Of a stretch of 64,000 nt of DNA, positions 1-7,867 are shown one piece after another; the stretch's first letter is position 1; every line of letters starts with the position of its first letter. The stretch comes from Clostridia bacterium. GTDB taxonomy: Bacteria; Bacillota; Peptococcia; DRI-13; SM3-B62. The translations under genes were made by a program, and so were the position numbers. The notes beneath the pieces are model-generated. The model worked only from the letters and a program-made list of their open reading frames with translations. It searched no databases and had not been told where the DNA came from. The stretch lies in contig JAHDQS010000009.1 of NCBI GenBank assembly GCA_018433675.1, positions 62,001 through 126,000 of the forward strand, read 5' to 3'.

Positions 1-1
1 A

Positions 2-448
2 GGAATCACCCGCCAAGAAGCAGTTGATCTTATGGTAAGGGTTTATGAAAAAGCAAAACAAGAGACAATCGAACCTGCAGACCCCCAGCTGATTAAAGAT
101 ACTGAAAATGAAGCCGTACTCAAGGCGGCTGCTTTGGGAATTGTTACGGTTACTTCCGGGGAAATGGTTGAGTTCAGGCCTGATGATATTATTTCCAGGC
201 AGGAAATGGCTGTTTTTATGCTGAGAACCGCATTGGCCGTGAAACCCAAACAAAACTTCGATACAAAAGCGCAGGTTAGCTTTGCTGACGCTGATGAGAT
301 TCAAAGTTGGGCCCAAGAAGGCATCCATTTTGCCTTTAATAATAAAATCTTCAGCTCTTATGAAGAAAGAATAGCCCCCGCCATGACCCTGAACAGGGAA
401 GAGGGTATCATATGTGCACAAAGACTTTACGAAGTATTGGCAAGGTAA
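2..448 (+). CDS. S-layer homology (SLH) domain protein, C-terminal part (5' truncated)
   Basis: The reading frame is already open at the first full codon, so the N-terminus lies outside the window. The visible 148 residues look like SLH repeats. The frame enters at the end of one repeat (ITRQEAVDLMVRVYE). A second follows (FRPDDIISRQEMAVFMLRTAL) and a third, more diverged one closes the protein (FADADEIQSWAQ, then LNREEGIICAQRLYEVL). SLH modules anchor exported proteins to secondary cell-wall polymers, so this is probably a cell-surface protein. Its catalytic or structural part, if any, is upstream. It sits 13 bases before the next gene, a secreted protein, which suggests one transcript. Confidence 0.8.
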   Translation, partial: GITRQEAVDLMVRVYEKAKQETIEPADPQLIKDTENEAVLKAAALGIVTVTSGEMVEFRPDDIISRQEMAVFMLRTALAVKPKQNFDTKAQVSFADADEIQSWAQEGIHFAFNNKIFSSYEERIAPAMTLNREEGIICAQRLYEVLAR

Positions 449-461
449 GGAGGTGTATAGT

Positions 462-1838
462 ATGACTGCAAAAAAATACATATTCTTGATTGGCTTTCTG
501 CTTATCGGCATCTTTGTTAACGGTAATCTGCTGGCAGCAAATACGCCTGAAGTTACAATAGACGAGATTATTGGAACTTGGGAGGGTACTGTGACCACCG
601 AGTTGGCGGAAGGAGACCTGGACCCGGAGTCTGTAAAGAGTATCGGTTACGGTGAGACCACGGTCATGTTTACAAAAGCTATGAACAGTGATGTTATTGC
701 CTTTCGGGGCATCAATTATTACGCCTCCGGCGCCATATTACACCCGGACGGAAAGGTGACGGCGAAACAGGAATTCACAAGCAATGTCGATCCGGCAAAA
801 CCGGTTATTGCAGTTTACAGTATGGAGGGTACTATCGAACGGCAAAATGGGAAGTTGCTTTTAAAATGCAGGATGGAACACATTCAATATGAGTCACCCC
901 ATGGCGGCGCTCACAGATGGGTCACCCATTTTACCGGAACTAAAGATACTACGGTAAAGGAGGCACCGGCTACGGAAAATAAACCGGAAACCAAAGAAGC
1001 TTCGAACCCTGTCACGGTTCCAGCCACAAAAGCACCTGTCGGTGAAACGCCGGACAAAACCGGTCAGCAGGCTGACACTGCAGCATCAAAGCAGGCGGAG
1101 AACAAGTCTGATGCACTCCGGACAAAAGAAGAGTTAGACCGGGAATGGCGTCAAAATTTTATGAAAAGGGATACTTCCGCGGAAATCCTGTTGACACCGG
1201 AAAATGCAGAGACTAAGGGAGATCCCTATGGGAGTACGATGGAAAATGCAACACCCCAAGGCAAAGGAACAGACCCTTTCGAGAGCACCATGGAAAACGT
1301 CGACCCGCAAAAGACCTCTATTTTTGAAATAATGCGCAGACCCCAGGGAGTCGATTTTTATTCGGCGAATGCGGAGGAAAACGAGGAATACGTGAACGGA
1401 GTGCTTTCCAGAACTGCGGATGTAGTTGCTCCTCCTGTGGGCGCGGGGATAGGTTTATGGAGTGATTTTGCCGATAATGTCAGGCGTGGAGACGGGATAA
1501 TCTTATCTGCGGGTAAGTCCTTCTCCGGTAATGCTATTTACGGCCTTACAGGTTTGGTTGGTTCCTCCATTGATTTGGTTACTTTTTCCGCGGGGGGCGA
1601 AAGCCAACACAGCCTTCAGGATGCGGTGAAGGGTAATATTAATCTGGTTTGGGATATCGTCACGAGGGTGGAAAAGGAAGAAAAGATAGCCAGAGCCCGG
1701 GACGGTTATTACAGCTACAAGCACAGGTATTATGATGGCAGCGCCGATTATTTCGATAATAAAAATCCCCAGGACCCCCGGGAACATGAACGGTTCAAGC
1801 ATGATGAGGTGGGCCCCGGAAATGATGCTTTCTATTAA
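462..1838 (+). CDS. Secreted protein of unknown function with STMEN repeats
   Basis: I do not recognise the family. The start is the ATG behind AAGGAGGTG at 447-455; an upstream in-frame ATG at 414 overlaps the previous gene and has no ribosome binding site. The 458-residue product has a clear signal peptide (lysines, then IFLIGFLLIGIFVNG, then an Ala-rich cleavage region near residue 27). A domain of about 140 residues follows, and then a Pro/Thr/Lys/Glu-rich linker. Two copies of a DP-x-x-STMEN-x-x-PQ motif come next (DPYGSTMENATPQ, DPFESTMENVDPQ). The C-terminal third has Gly-rich hydrophobic stretches (GAGIGLW, AIYGLTGLVGSS) and ends in a charged Tyr-rich tail. It follows the SLH protein closely and is probably extracytoplasmic. 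Confidence 0.7.
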   Translation: MTAKKYIFLIGFLLIGIFVNGNLLAANTPEVTIDEIIGTWEGTVTTELAEGDLDPESVKSIGYGETTVMFTKAMNSDVIAFRGINYYASGAILHPDGKVTAKQEFTSNVDPAKPVIAVYSMEGTIERQNGKLLLKCRMEHIQYESPHGGAHRWVTHFTGTKDTTVKEAPATENKPETKEASNPVTVPATKAPVGETPDKTGQQADTAASKQAENKSDALRTKEELDREWRQNFMKRDTSAEILLTPENAETKGDPYGSTMENATPQGKGTDPFESTMENVDPQKTSIFEIMRRPQGVDFYSANAEENEEYVNGVLSRTADVVAPPVGAGIGLWSDFADNVRRGDGIILSAGKSFSGNAIYGLTGLVGSSIDLVTFSAGGESQHSLQDAVKGNINLVWDIVTRVEKEEKIARARDGYYSYKHRYYDGSADYFDNKNPQDPREHERFKHDEVGPGNDAFY

Positions 1839-1870
1839 ATGGTTGAAGATGCAATAAAGAGGAGAGATAG

Positions 1871-2746
1871 ATGGATAATACGGAGTACATGCAAAGGGTT
1901 AATCAGGCTGTTGACTACATTCACAAAAACCTGGACAAGAACCTGACGGTGGAAGAAATCGCAGATTATTGCCGCTTCTCGAGATTTTATTTCAACAGGA
2001 TGTTTAAGGCAATAATGAACGAAAGCGTCTACGCTTTTATAAAAAGGCGGAAGTTGGAGAATGCGGCTTTTCTTCTAAGAGTAAAATCGAACCTGCCTGT
2101 TACCGATATTGCTCTTAGAAACGGTTATAGTCCGTCTAATTTTGCCAGTGCTTTTAAAGACTATCATGGTATAAGACCAACGGAATATCGGAAAAAGAAC
2201 GATATTCCTCTAAAAGATTCCTATCTTGAGGTTGCCGAACATATAAAAAGCATGAGGAAAAGGGCGGATTGCTTTGATGAGGTAAACAATAAAATAAAGA
2301 TAAGAAAAATTGAGAAGATGAACCTTTTGTATGAAAGGTTCATCGGTAATTATATTGACTTATCGGGTTTTTGGAAAGAGTTTTGCCAAAAGGTAACTGC
2401 AAAGCAGATTGTTAACGAAAATACGTGTTTTATCGGAGTATCCTACGATGATCCGCTAATCATTGATGAAAACAGGTGCATTTACGATGTCTGCATCAAT
2501 GTAGAAAACGGAGGCGGTTCTAATGTGCATATAGTAGAGGAAGGGTATTATGCCTGTTATGAATACCATGGGATGGTAGAAAATCTCGTCAAAGCGTACA
2601 ACGAGATTTTTTCTATTTGGTTACCCTTTTGTGGCTATGATGTGGATCATAGGATTCCTCTGGAGATATATAATTGGGTATCGGATGGAAAAGAAGGTAT
2701 GTGGTTGGACCTGGATATCTGCATACCAATAGTTAAAGAGGATTAA
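1871..2746 (+). CDS. AraC-family transcriptional regulator with effector-binding domain
   Basis: The N-terminal 105 residues form the double helix-turn-helix of AraC/XylS regulators: VDYIHKNLDKNLTVEEIADYCRFS with FYFNRMFK, then the second motif ending NGYSPSNFASAFKDYHG and RPTEYRK. Residues from about 150 to 290 look like a GyrI-like (AraC_E_bind) ligand-binding domain, as in Rob- and BmrR-type multidrug sensors. The ATG sits behind AGAGGAGAG. The next gene, 93 bases downstream on the same strand, is a MATE exporter. Drug-responsive control of that exporter is therefore a reasonable inference, but no operator was identified. Confidence 0.9.
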   Translation: MDNTEYMQRVNQAVDYIHKNLDKNLTVEEIADYCRFSRFYFNRMFKAIMNESVYAFIKRRKLENAAFLLRVKSNLPVTDIALRNGYSPSNFASAFKDYHGIRPTEYRKKNDIPLKDSYLEVAEHIKSMRKRADCFDEVNNKIKIRKIEKMNLLYERFIGNYIDLSGFWKEFCQKVTAKQIVNENTCFIGVSYDDPLIIDENRCIYDVCINVENGGGSNVHIVEEGYYACYEYHGMVENLVKAYNEIFSIWLPFCGYDVDHRIPLEIYNWVSDGKEGMWLDLDICIPIVKED

Positions 2747-2839
2747 CCCGATTATTGTTTACAGCACGAATTCAGAAGTTATAAAAAAACTCATGTCTTA
2801 AAATCATTCTATAGAAGTTTGTTAAAAGGAGAAATGCGA

Positions 2840-4168
2840 ATGATTAAGGACAAGAGTAAAAAGGGTTTGCTGAAAACCTTCTTAAACTATTCAATCCCTT
2901 GTATTATCGCGATGTTTCTTACTTCTTTCATTACCATAGTTGACGGCATATTCATTGGGAATAAGTTAGGAGGGAACGGGCTTGCGGCGGTAAATTTGAC
3001 CCTGCCGGTTCTTTACTTGTTGCTAGGTATAAGCGTAATGATTGCACTGGGTGGAGTAACCCTGGCAACTCAAAATTTGGGGGCCAAGGAATATGGTAGT
3101 GCCAGGCAGCGTTTCAGCTTCACGTTATTTTTGAATGCGGTGGCAATTCTGGTAATAGTTCTACTGCTCAGACTGTTTCTTGATGATGTAGTGTGCCTAC
3201 TGAATGCTAAAGGCCATCTTCAGGGATATGTAAGGGACTATTTAGGTACGATGTCGATTTTTTACGTGTTTATGACTACAAATATAATCTTCTCAAGTTT
3301 TATCAGGGGGGAGGGTAAACCACAGCTGTCTTTGTTTTTTGGGGTTGCCGGTAACATTATCAATATATTGCTTGATTATTTGTTCATAATTAAATTGGAA
3401 TACGGTATGAAGGGAGCTGCGTTTGCATCGGGCATTGCAGTGCTTATTCCTTTTCTTCTCGGTCTCTTCTATTTTCTGCTGGGAAAGTCGGTATTTAGGT
3501 TAGTTAAGCTTGTTTTTAACTGCGAAGATTTCAAAAAAATCCTGTTTAATGGTTTTTCGGAGTTTATCGGACAGGTTTCAATTGGATTTACTACATACCT
3601 TTTCAATTACGTTATCTTAAGGAGAATTGGTGTTGACGGCGTTGCTGCTTTTGCAATTATCGGTTATGTGGCCTTTATTCAGTATATGATACTTACCGGT
3701 ATTGCCCAGGGTGTGAATGTCCTTGTCAGTTATAGCTACGGAGCACGGGATTGGGATACGATACTGGGGTTTCTTAAGATAGCACTGAAATCTGTTATTG
3801 TGGTCGGGGTGATTTCGTTCATTATTTCCATCACTGCAAGCGAAGGGATAATAAGGATGTTTGTGGGAGATCGCAGCGGCATAGTGGAAATAGCAAAAGG
3901 TGGCTTGCGGATATTTACCCTGACGTTTCTGTTTAACGGCTATAACTTTATAGCCTCAGCATATTTCACCTCTCTGGGAGATGCCAAGACTTCCGCCACC
4001 ATAGCCTTGCTTAGGAGCATTGTCTTGTTGAGTGCATTTGTTTTGACGCTTCCCCTTATCCTGGGAGATATAGGTGTATGGCTTGCGGCACCGTTGACAG
4101 AAGCCTCAACCCTTATCTTTTCTTATTTATGCATAGCGAAGTCAAAGTCGCAGCTTTCTTTAAAATAA
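2840..4168 (+). CDS. MATE family multidrug/Na+ efflux transporter
   Basis: This integral membrane protein of about 442 residues has around twelve hydrophobic segments and typical MATE features. These include the N-terminal FLNYSIPCIIAMFLTSF helix, DGIFIGNKLGGNGLAAVNL, the ALGGVTLATQNLGAK loop and the second-half counterpart SYSYGARDWDT. MATE proteins export cationic drugs or metabolites using Na+ or H+ gradients. I chose the ATG at 2840 because AAAGGAGA at 2825-2832 is spaced correctly for it. A TTG at 2819 and an ATG at 2834 are in frame but badly spaced. The AraC/GyrI-type regulator just upstream is the likely controller. Substrate is unknown. Confidence 0.9.
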   Translation: MIKDKSKKGLLKTFLNYSIPCIIAMFLTSFITIVDGIFIGNKLGGNGLAAVNLTLPVLYLLLGISVMIALGGVTLATQNLGAKEYGSARQRFSFTLFLNAVAILVIVLLLRLFLDDVVCLLNAKGHLQGYVRDYLGTMSIFYVFMTTNIIFSSFIRGEGKPQLSLFFGVAGNIINILLDYLFIIKLEYGMKGAAFASGIAVLIPFLLGLFYFLLGKSVFRLVKLVFNCEDFKKILFNGFSEFIGQVSIGFTTYLFNYVILRRIGVDGVAAFAIIGYVAFIQYMILTGIAQGVNVLVSYSYGARDWDTILGFLKIALKSVIVVGVISFIISITASEGIIRMFVGDRSGIVEIAKGGLRIFTLTFLFNGYNFIASAYFTSLGDAKTSATIALLRSIVLLSAFVLTLPLILGDIGVWLAAPLTEASTLIFSYLCIAKSKSQLSLK

Positions 4169-4215
4169 TACTGAGGAATACATGACTGGAGTCCTTTCTG
4201 GGATAGTTTATCAAA

Positions 4216-4716
4216 CTATGCTAAATTAAAGAATTGTTCTTGGGATATAGAGAATTGTGTTTCCTTGGCTAAATCCATTTCTTCTCGGAAGCCCACCTTT
4301 TTAAATGCTTTTCTCGATCTTCTGTTTTCTATGTGAATTTTAGCGATTACTTTTTTGTGCCGTAATGTGAAGAAGGCATGTTTTAAACCAAGATATATGG
4401 CTTTATAGCCGAATCCTTTACCCCGGTTCTTTATATCACCGATTATCACAACGATTTCAGATACATCACCATTAGGAACAAGCCTCAAAAATCCTATCGG
4501 CTCGTTCCTTTTTGTAATTACAAAAAAACTGCCGTCTCTATTGAACAAATGGGTAAGAATAGGCATTTTTACCCTGTATATTGCTTGCTTAATTGATTTG
4601 CTGATATTCTGTTCCTCATTAAGATACTGTATTACTTTGAATTCCTCTAACCACTCGGCGATTTTCCAAGCATCAGATGCAAAGATTTCTTGTCTTAATT
4701 GTATTGTAGATGGCAC
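4216..4716 (-). CDS. GNAT-family N-acetyltransferase
   Basis: The product carries the acetyl-CoA-binding motif A of GNAT enzymes, EIVVIIGDIKNRGKGFGYKA, with the R-G-x-G-x-G loop at residues 98-103. A following segment (IENRRSRKAFKKVGFRE) matches the conserved N-x-x-S-x-x-x-Y/F-x-K-x-G-F motif of the RimJ/RimL-like branch. Such enzymes acetylate ribosomal protein N-termini, antibiotics or small amines; the substrate here cannot be read from sequence. The frame is open to a GTG at 4800, but I prefer the GTG at 4716. It has an AGGA-type site upstream and gives a normal N-terminus (VPSTIQLRQEIF). It converges with the MATE gene. Confidence 0.8.
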   Translation of the reverse strand: MPSTIQLRQEIFASDAWKIAEWLEEFKVIQYLNEEQNISKSIKQAIYRVKMPILTHLFNRDGSFFVITKRNEPIGFLRLVPNGDVSEIVVIIGDIKNRGKGFGYKAIYLGLKHAFFTLRHKKVIAKIHIENRRSRKAFKKVGFREEMDLAKETQFSISQEQFFNLA

Positions 4717-4939
4717 AGCTATAATCCTACTTGCATTAGGCTTCTTCTTTGTTTTGATATAACATTTAATGGTATTTATTAAAAAAATACAATAAGACAC
4801 CTCACATGTAAAATGCGAAATGTCTTATCCATTAATATATCACTAATGTTAATGGCTGTCAATTATGGAGCCAAATAACACTTAATAGTAAACAGGATAT
4901 TTCTTGGGCATAAGTCTGAAGAGAATAATATTCAGATAT

Positions 4940-4968
4940 TTACAATACTGTATGGCATACAGTATAAT
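4940..4968 (+). promoter_or_regulatory. padR promoter with palindromic operator
   Basis: A -35 box TTACAA (4940-4945), a 17-base spacer and a perfect -10 box TATAAT (4963-4968) precede the PadR gene. The spacer and -10 box are covered by a perfect inverted repeat at 4945-4965: ATACTGTATG, one G, CATACAGTAT. In half-site form it is ATACT-N11-AGTAT. PadR regulators typically bind dyads overlapping their own promoters, so this is probably the autorepression operator of the downstream PadR-HAAS pair. Confidence 0.75.
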
Positions 4969-4989
4969 GTGACCATGGGGGTATGAAAG

Positions 4990-5331
4990 ATGGAGACAGA
5001 AATTGCCACTAAGTTGTTACAGAACTTTTCACTTGAATTGAGGCGGGGAACTTTAGTGTTGAGCATCCTCAGTCAACTTAAAGAGCCCAAATACGGTTAT
5101 CAGCTTCTTGCGAGTTTTTTTGAAAAAGGAATGGAGCTTGACCAGGGAACCATTTATCCTATGCTTAGAAGGCTGGAACAGCAGGGAATACTGGAAAGCA
5201 ATTGGTCGGTGGAACAGCCTCGCCCACGTAAGTATTATCACTTGACCACGAAAGGCTCCGAAATTCTTGAGTGGTTGATAAAAGAGTGGGAAAAACAGAC
5301 TGAAGTAATGAAGCGTTTGTTGAATGAGTAA
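4990..5331 (+). CDS. PadR-family transcriptional repressor (first of two)
   Basis: This short winged-helix protein (113 residues) matches PadR: LRRGTLVLSILSQLKEPKYGYQLLASF, then the recognition region MELDQGTIYPMLRRLEQQGILES, then the wing RKYYHLTTKGSEIL and a C-terminal dimerisation helix. The ATG at 4990 is 22 bases after a promoter that holds a palindromic operator (4945-4965). It is followed after 17 bases by a HAAS-domain membrane protein, a pairing that recurs at 60.3-61.0 kb in this window. PadR-HAAS pairs are thought to sense membrane or envelope conditions, but the signal is not known. Confidence 0.9.
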   Translation: METEIATKLLQNFSLELRRGTLVLSILSQLKEPKYGYQLLASFFEKGMELDQGTIYPMLRRLEQQGILESNWSVEQPRPRKYYHLTTKGSEILEWLIKEWEKQTEVMKRLLNE

Positions 5332-5348
5332 AGCGAGGAGGTATCGGT

Positions 5349-6365
5349 ATGGATTTGGTAAAAAGATATGTTTATTCTGTTGGGCGCAGGCTTCCGGAAA
5401 AGCAGCGGATTGACATTGAGAAGGAATTGGAGTCATTGATACGGGATACATTGCAGGGGCGGAACCCTGAAGGTGAAAAACCGTCCGAAAAGGATATTAT
5501 CGAGGTTCTGAAGGAGTTTGGATCGCCCAATGAGGTAGCAGCACGTTATACTCAACGTCCAAGGTATCTAATAAGCCCTAGGTTGTATAATGCATATTTT
5601 ATTGTTATGGGCATAGTACTAGGTGCACTTGCACTTGGGCTTACAGTCAGTGACGTGATTGGTTTTATTGGCAGGCCAGAAGGAGCGGGGAACATATTTA
5701 CGGCGATAATCGGTATTATACCCGGCTTTATTTCAGCCTCGTTAAGCGCAATAGGTTCCGTTACAATTGTTTTTGCTATAATGGAACGTGTTATACCGGA
5801 GGATGAATTAATTGAATTTAATGACGGGGATTGGAATCCTTCGGATCTACCTGAAATTCCCGTTAAAAACGAAAGAGTCAAGTTAGGTGAATACATAGCG
5901 GGAGTTTTCTTTATTCTGGTTTTCCTTGCAGTGATAAATCTGTTTCCGGATAAGATAGGGTTATATTTTTATGAAAAGGGAATAGGCTGGCAAGTCATGC
6001 CTTTATTTTCTCAACAGGCCTTGGCAGCATATATTCCTTACTGGAATGTTTTGATGTTTTGCTCACTCGTTCTGCATTTTGTGTTGCTTTACAGACGTCG
6101 CTTTAGTCTTCCTGCACATATTTTTGAAATTGTATTGTCTTTCGGCGGATTAATTGTTTTGTCAGTTATGGTTGCTGATCCGAATTTAGTCAGCTTAATA
6201 CTACCGGTTGGAAAGATTGACGTTGCCGCATTTGAAGGATATAAAGTTGCAGCAGAAATTTTGAGCCGACTCATTAGGGTAGTATTTGTTATCATGATAT
6301 TGATTATTTCAGGAGTAAACATAAAAAAGATATACTATTTATTTAGGCAAAGAGCGGCTGAATGA
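5349..6365 (+). CDS. HAAS-domain integral membrane protein, PadR partner
   Basis: The first 70 residues form a HAAS (permease-prefix-like) helical domain: MDLVKRYVYSVGRRLPEKQRIDIEKELESLI..., with KDIIEVLKEFGSPNEVAARY. About six hydrophobic segments follow, starting with NAYFIVMGIVLGALALGL. Between them lies a soluble loop rich in acidic residues (EDELIEFNDGDWNPSDLPEIP). AGGAGG at 5336-5341 gives a good start. It is directly downstream of padR and almost certainly co-transcribed. HAAS proteins are regarded as PadR-linked signalling membrane proteins; a function beyond that cannot be read. The product is longer than the partner at 60.6 kb and lacks its two-helix repeat. Confidence 0.8.
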   Translation: MDLVKRYVYSVGRRLPEKQRIDIEKELESLIRDTLQGRNPEGEKPSEKDIIEVLKEFGSPNEVAARYTQRPRYLISPRLYNAYFIVMGIVLGALALGLTVSDVIGFIGRPEGAGNIFTAIIGIIPGFISASLSAIGSVTIVFAIMERVIPEDELIEFNDGDWNPSDLPEIPVKNERVKLGEYIAGVFFILVFLAVINLFPDKIGLYFYEKGIGWQVMPLFSQQALAAYIPYWNVLMFCSLVLHFVLLYRRRFSLPAHIFEIVLSFGGLIVLSVMVADPNLVSLILPVGKIDVAAFEGYKVAAEILSRLIRVVFVIMILIISGVNIKKIYYLFRQRAAE

Positions 6366-6376
6366 GAATAGGGGTA

Positions 6377-6749
6377 TTATGTCTGAGAATAAGAAATCGT
6401 TTGTGCTATGCCAATAAAATATTCCGATTCCCGGCGGATGTGGCTAATCACTGTGAGAGCCACAGGATTGTTTCTGACGGCCTCGCTTTTAACGGTAAGT
6501 TCATTTAAGAATATAATAAATTGTTGACTCTGTTCCAAGCAAAAGCAAACCAATTGTAATATTTGTTGTTCCAGCATGAAATTAACAACACCTTACTACC
6601 ATGTCCTCAGTCTGTGAAAAAGCCAGTTGCCACTTTTTCAACTTTTCTACATGATCATTCTCCAAACCAGGTACAATCTCTCGGATTACGACGGTGTGTT
6701 CCGATTCCTGGTGTTTCCAAAACTCGGCTTCATCCAGTACTCTTAGCAA
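6377..6749 (-). pseudogene. Frameshifted remnant of a small helical protein (DUF2935-like)
   Basis: Two pieces in different frames read like one protein. The upstream piece starts with a TTG at 6749 behind AAAGGAG and encodes LRVLDEAEFWKHQESEHTVV through FSQTEDMVVR before a TAA at 6582-6584. The downstream piece (6577 to 6377) continues with LEQQILQLVCFCLEQSQQFI, SEAVRNNPVALTVISHIRRE and SEYFIGIAQ. The junction is shifted by one base and seems to lack a few residues. The composition and the E-H-x7-9-P pattern recall DUF2935-type helical-bundle proteins of Firmicutes; that family name is from memory and uncertain. It fills most of the stretch between the HAAS gene and the Uma2 gene. Confidence 0.5.
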
Positions 6750-6842
6750 GTTTTATCTCCTTTCAAGGGGATAGTTTGTTATATAGTATTCAAAACGGAC
6801 AGGTTTGCCACAAGATCTAAACAGGAGATTATAGGCATAATT

Positions 6843-6883
6843 AAACAGCCTTGATTCAATGAAAGTTCGAACCAAGACTGTTT
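6843..6883 (-). terminator. Hairpin downstream of the Uma2 gene (possible terminator)
   Basis: The arms AAACAGCCTTGATTC (6843-6857) and GAACCAAGACTGTTT (6869-6883) are complementary at 13 of 15 positions, with an 11-base loop. It lies after the leftward Uma2 gene and before the pseudogene remnant. No strong U-run follows, so it may be a weak terminator or only an RNA-stabilising hairpin. Confidence 0.4.
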
Positions 6884-6906
6884 ACCGGCAATTCTATACA
6901 TTGATT

Positions 6907-6993
6907 TTAGGAATTTATAACGACGGTACCGATATGGCTGATAACAAGAATACCTATGCCAAGGACTACTGCGAAAAATGTCAAATCAATCAT
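6907..6993 (-). CDS. Possible 28-residue single-helix membrane peptide
   Basis: An ATG overlapping the stop codon of the Uma2 gene (ATGA) opens a 28-codon frame: MIDLTFFAVVLGIGILVISH followed by IGTVVINS. The peptide would be one hydrophobic helix. The 4-base overlap is the geometry of translational coupling, but there is no separate ribosome binding site, and short hydrophobic frames also occur by chance. I list it only as a candidate. Confidence 0.22.
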   Translation of the reverse strand: MIDLTFFAVVLGIGILVISHIGTVVINS

Positions 6994-7733
6994 CTGAAGA
7001 TGCTGTCAAGTTCAATCTGTAGTTCTTCGAAATGAAAAGATTTTATGATATCTCCCTTTCTGAAGTTGGCGCTGTCACAAATGTCCTTATTTGCAAAAAG
7101 ATGAACGGTGGCTTCTTTAGTCAGGGGGTTGATGAGCCAGTATTCTCTGATACCGCAGGACATATAAAGGTCCAGTTTCTTGACCTGGTCTTTGCTGCGC
7201 GTGCTTTCTGAAAGGATTTCCACTACCAGGACAGGAGTCCCCATGTAGTAGTCCTTTTCATTCAACTTCTCTGCGAGGTCGCAGATGACCATGATGTCAG
7301 GTTGGACTACGTTGATGTCCTCGGGATACCTTCTTAGAGTGATATCAAAAGGGGCAACATAGGGACGGCATTTCTTGTCTTTGAACCGGTTGTAGAAGAG
7401 ACCGAACAGTTCGGTCAGGGTTGCTTGATGTTTAACTTTGGGCGATGAAAGCAGATAGATTTCACCGTCGATGTATTCGTGCCTTTCCTCAGAATCGGCC
7501 GAAAGGGCAAGGAATTTCTCATAAGTTTCTTTCCATCCGCCGTAGTTGCCTTTGGTCATTACCTCGCGGACCTTATCCGGTGATTGGGCAGAGTCGGTAT
7601 AAATACCGGCATCTTTTTTTGCCGATAATACAGCGATCTCCATTCCGTTACGGGTGATGACTATATCTGCTTTAGCGGCCAGCTGTAGGTATTTGCCAAA
7701 GTTGTTTTGCACTTCTGTAGAACTGACTTTCAT
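6990..7733 (-). CDS. Phd/YefM antitoxin domain fused to Uma2-family nuclease-like domain
   Basis: The 247-residue product has two parts. Residues 1-50 (MKVSSTEVQNNFGKYLQLAA, then ADIVITRNGMEIAVL) are a Phd/YefM-type antitoxin DNA-binding domain. Residues 80-240 are a Uma2 (DUF820) domain of the PD-(D/E)xK nuclease fold. Candidate active-site residues are Asp146 in VVQPDIMVI, Glu172 in VVEILSES and Lys185/186, and REYWLINP is the typical following strand. Uma2 proteins are abundant in some bacteria and their substrates are unknown. Phd domains repress their own toxin operons, so the fusion could be self-regulated. A strong terminator of the por operon separates it from porB. The ATG has a GGAGGTGT site. 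Confidence 0.8.
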   Translation of the reverse strand: MKVSSTEVQNNFGKYLQLAAKADIVITRNGMEIAVLSAKKDAGIYTDSAQSPDKVREVMTKGNYGGWKETYEKFLALSADSEERHEYIDGEIYLLSSPKVKHQATLTELFGLFYNRFKDKKCRPYVAPFDITLRRYPEDINVVQPDIMVICDLAEKLNEKDYYMGTPVLVVEILSESTRSKDQVKKLDLYMSCGIREYWLINPLTKEATVHLFANKDICDSANFRKGDIIKSFHFEELQIELDSIFR

Positions 7734-7751
7734 TGGTACACCTCCGTTCTG

Positions 7752-7805
7752 AAAAAATAGGGGTATAGTTACATTAGCTAAAATAGCTAATGTAACTATA
7801 CCCCT
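7752..7805 (-). terminator. Intrinsic terminator of the por operon
   Basis: Read on the minus strand, a perfect 22-bp inverted repeat (arms 7784-7805 and 7759-7780, loop TTT) is followed almost at once by TTTTTT (7757-7752). It lies between the porB stop and the Uma2 start, so it should end por transcription. The unusually long and perfect stem might also serve as a protein-binding dyad for the Phd domain of the next gene. Confidence 0.85.
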
Positions 7806-7867
7806 TGCCGGAAAGTCGTGTCAAGTCGTCCCGCTGCCTATATCTTGTTGTCTGTAGTTGCAATCTT

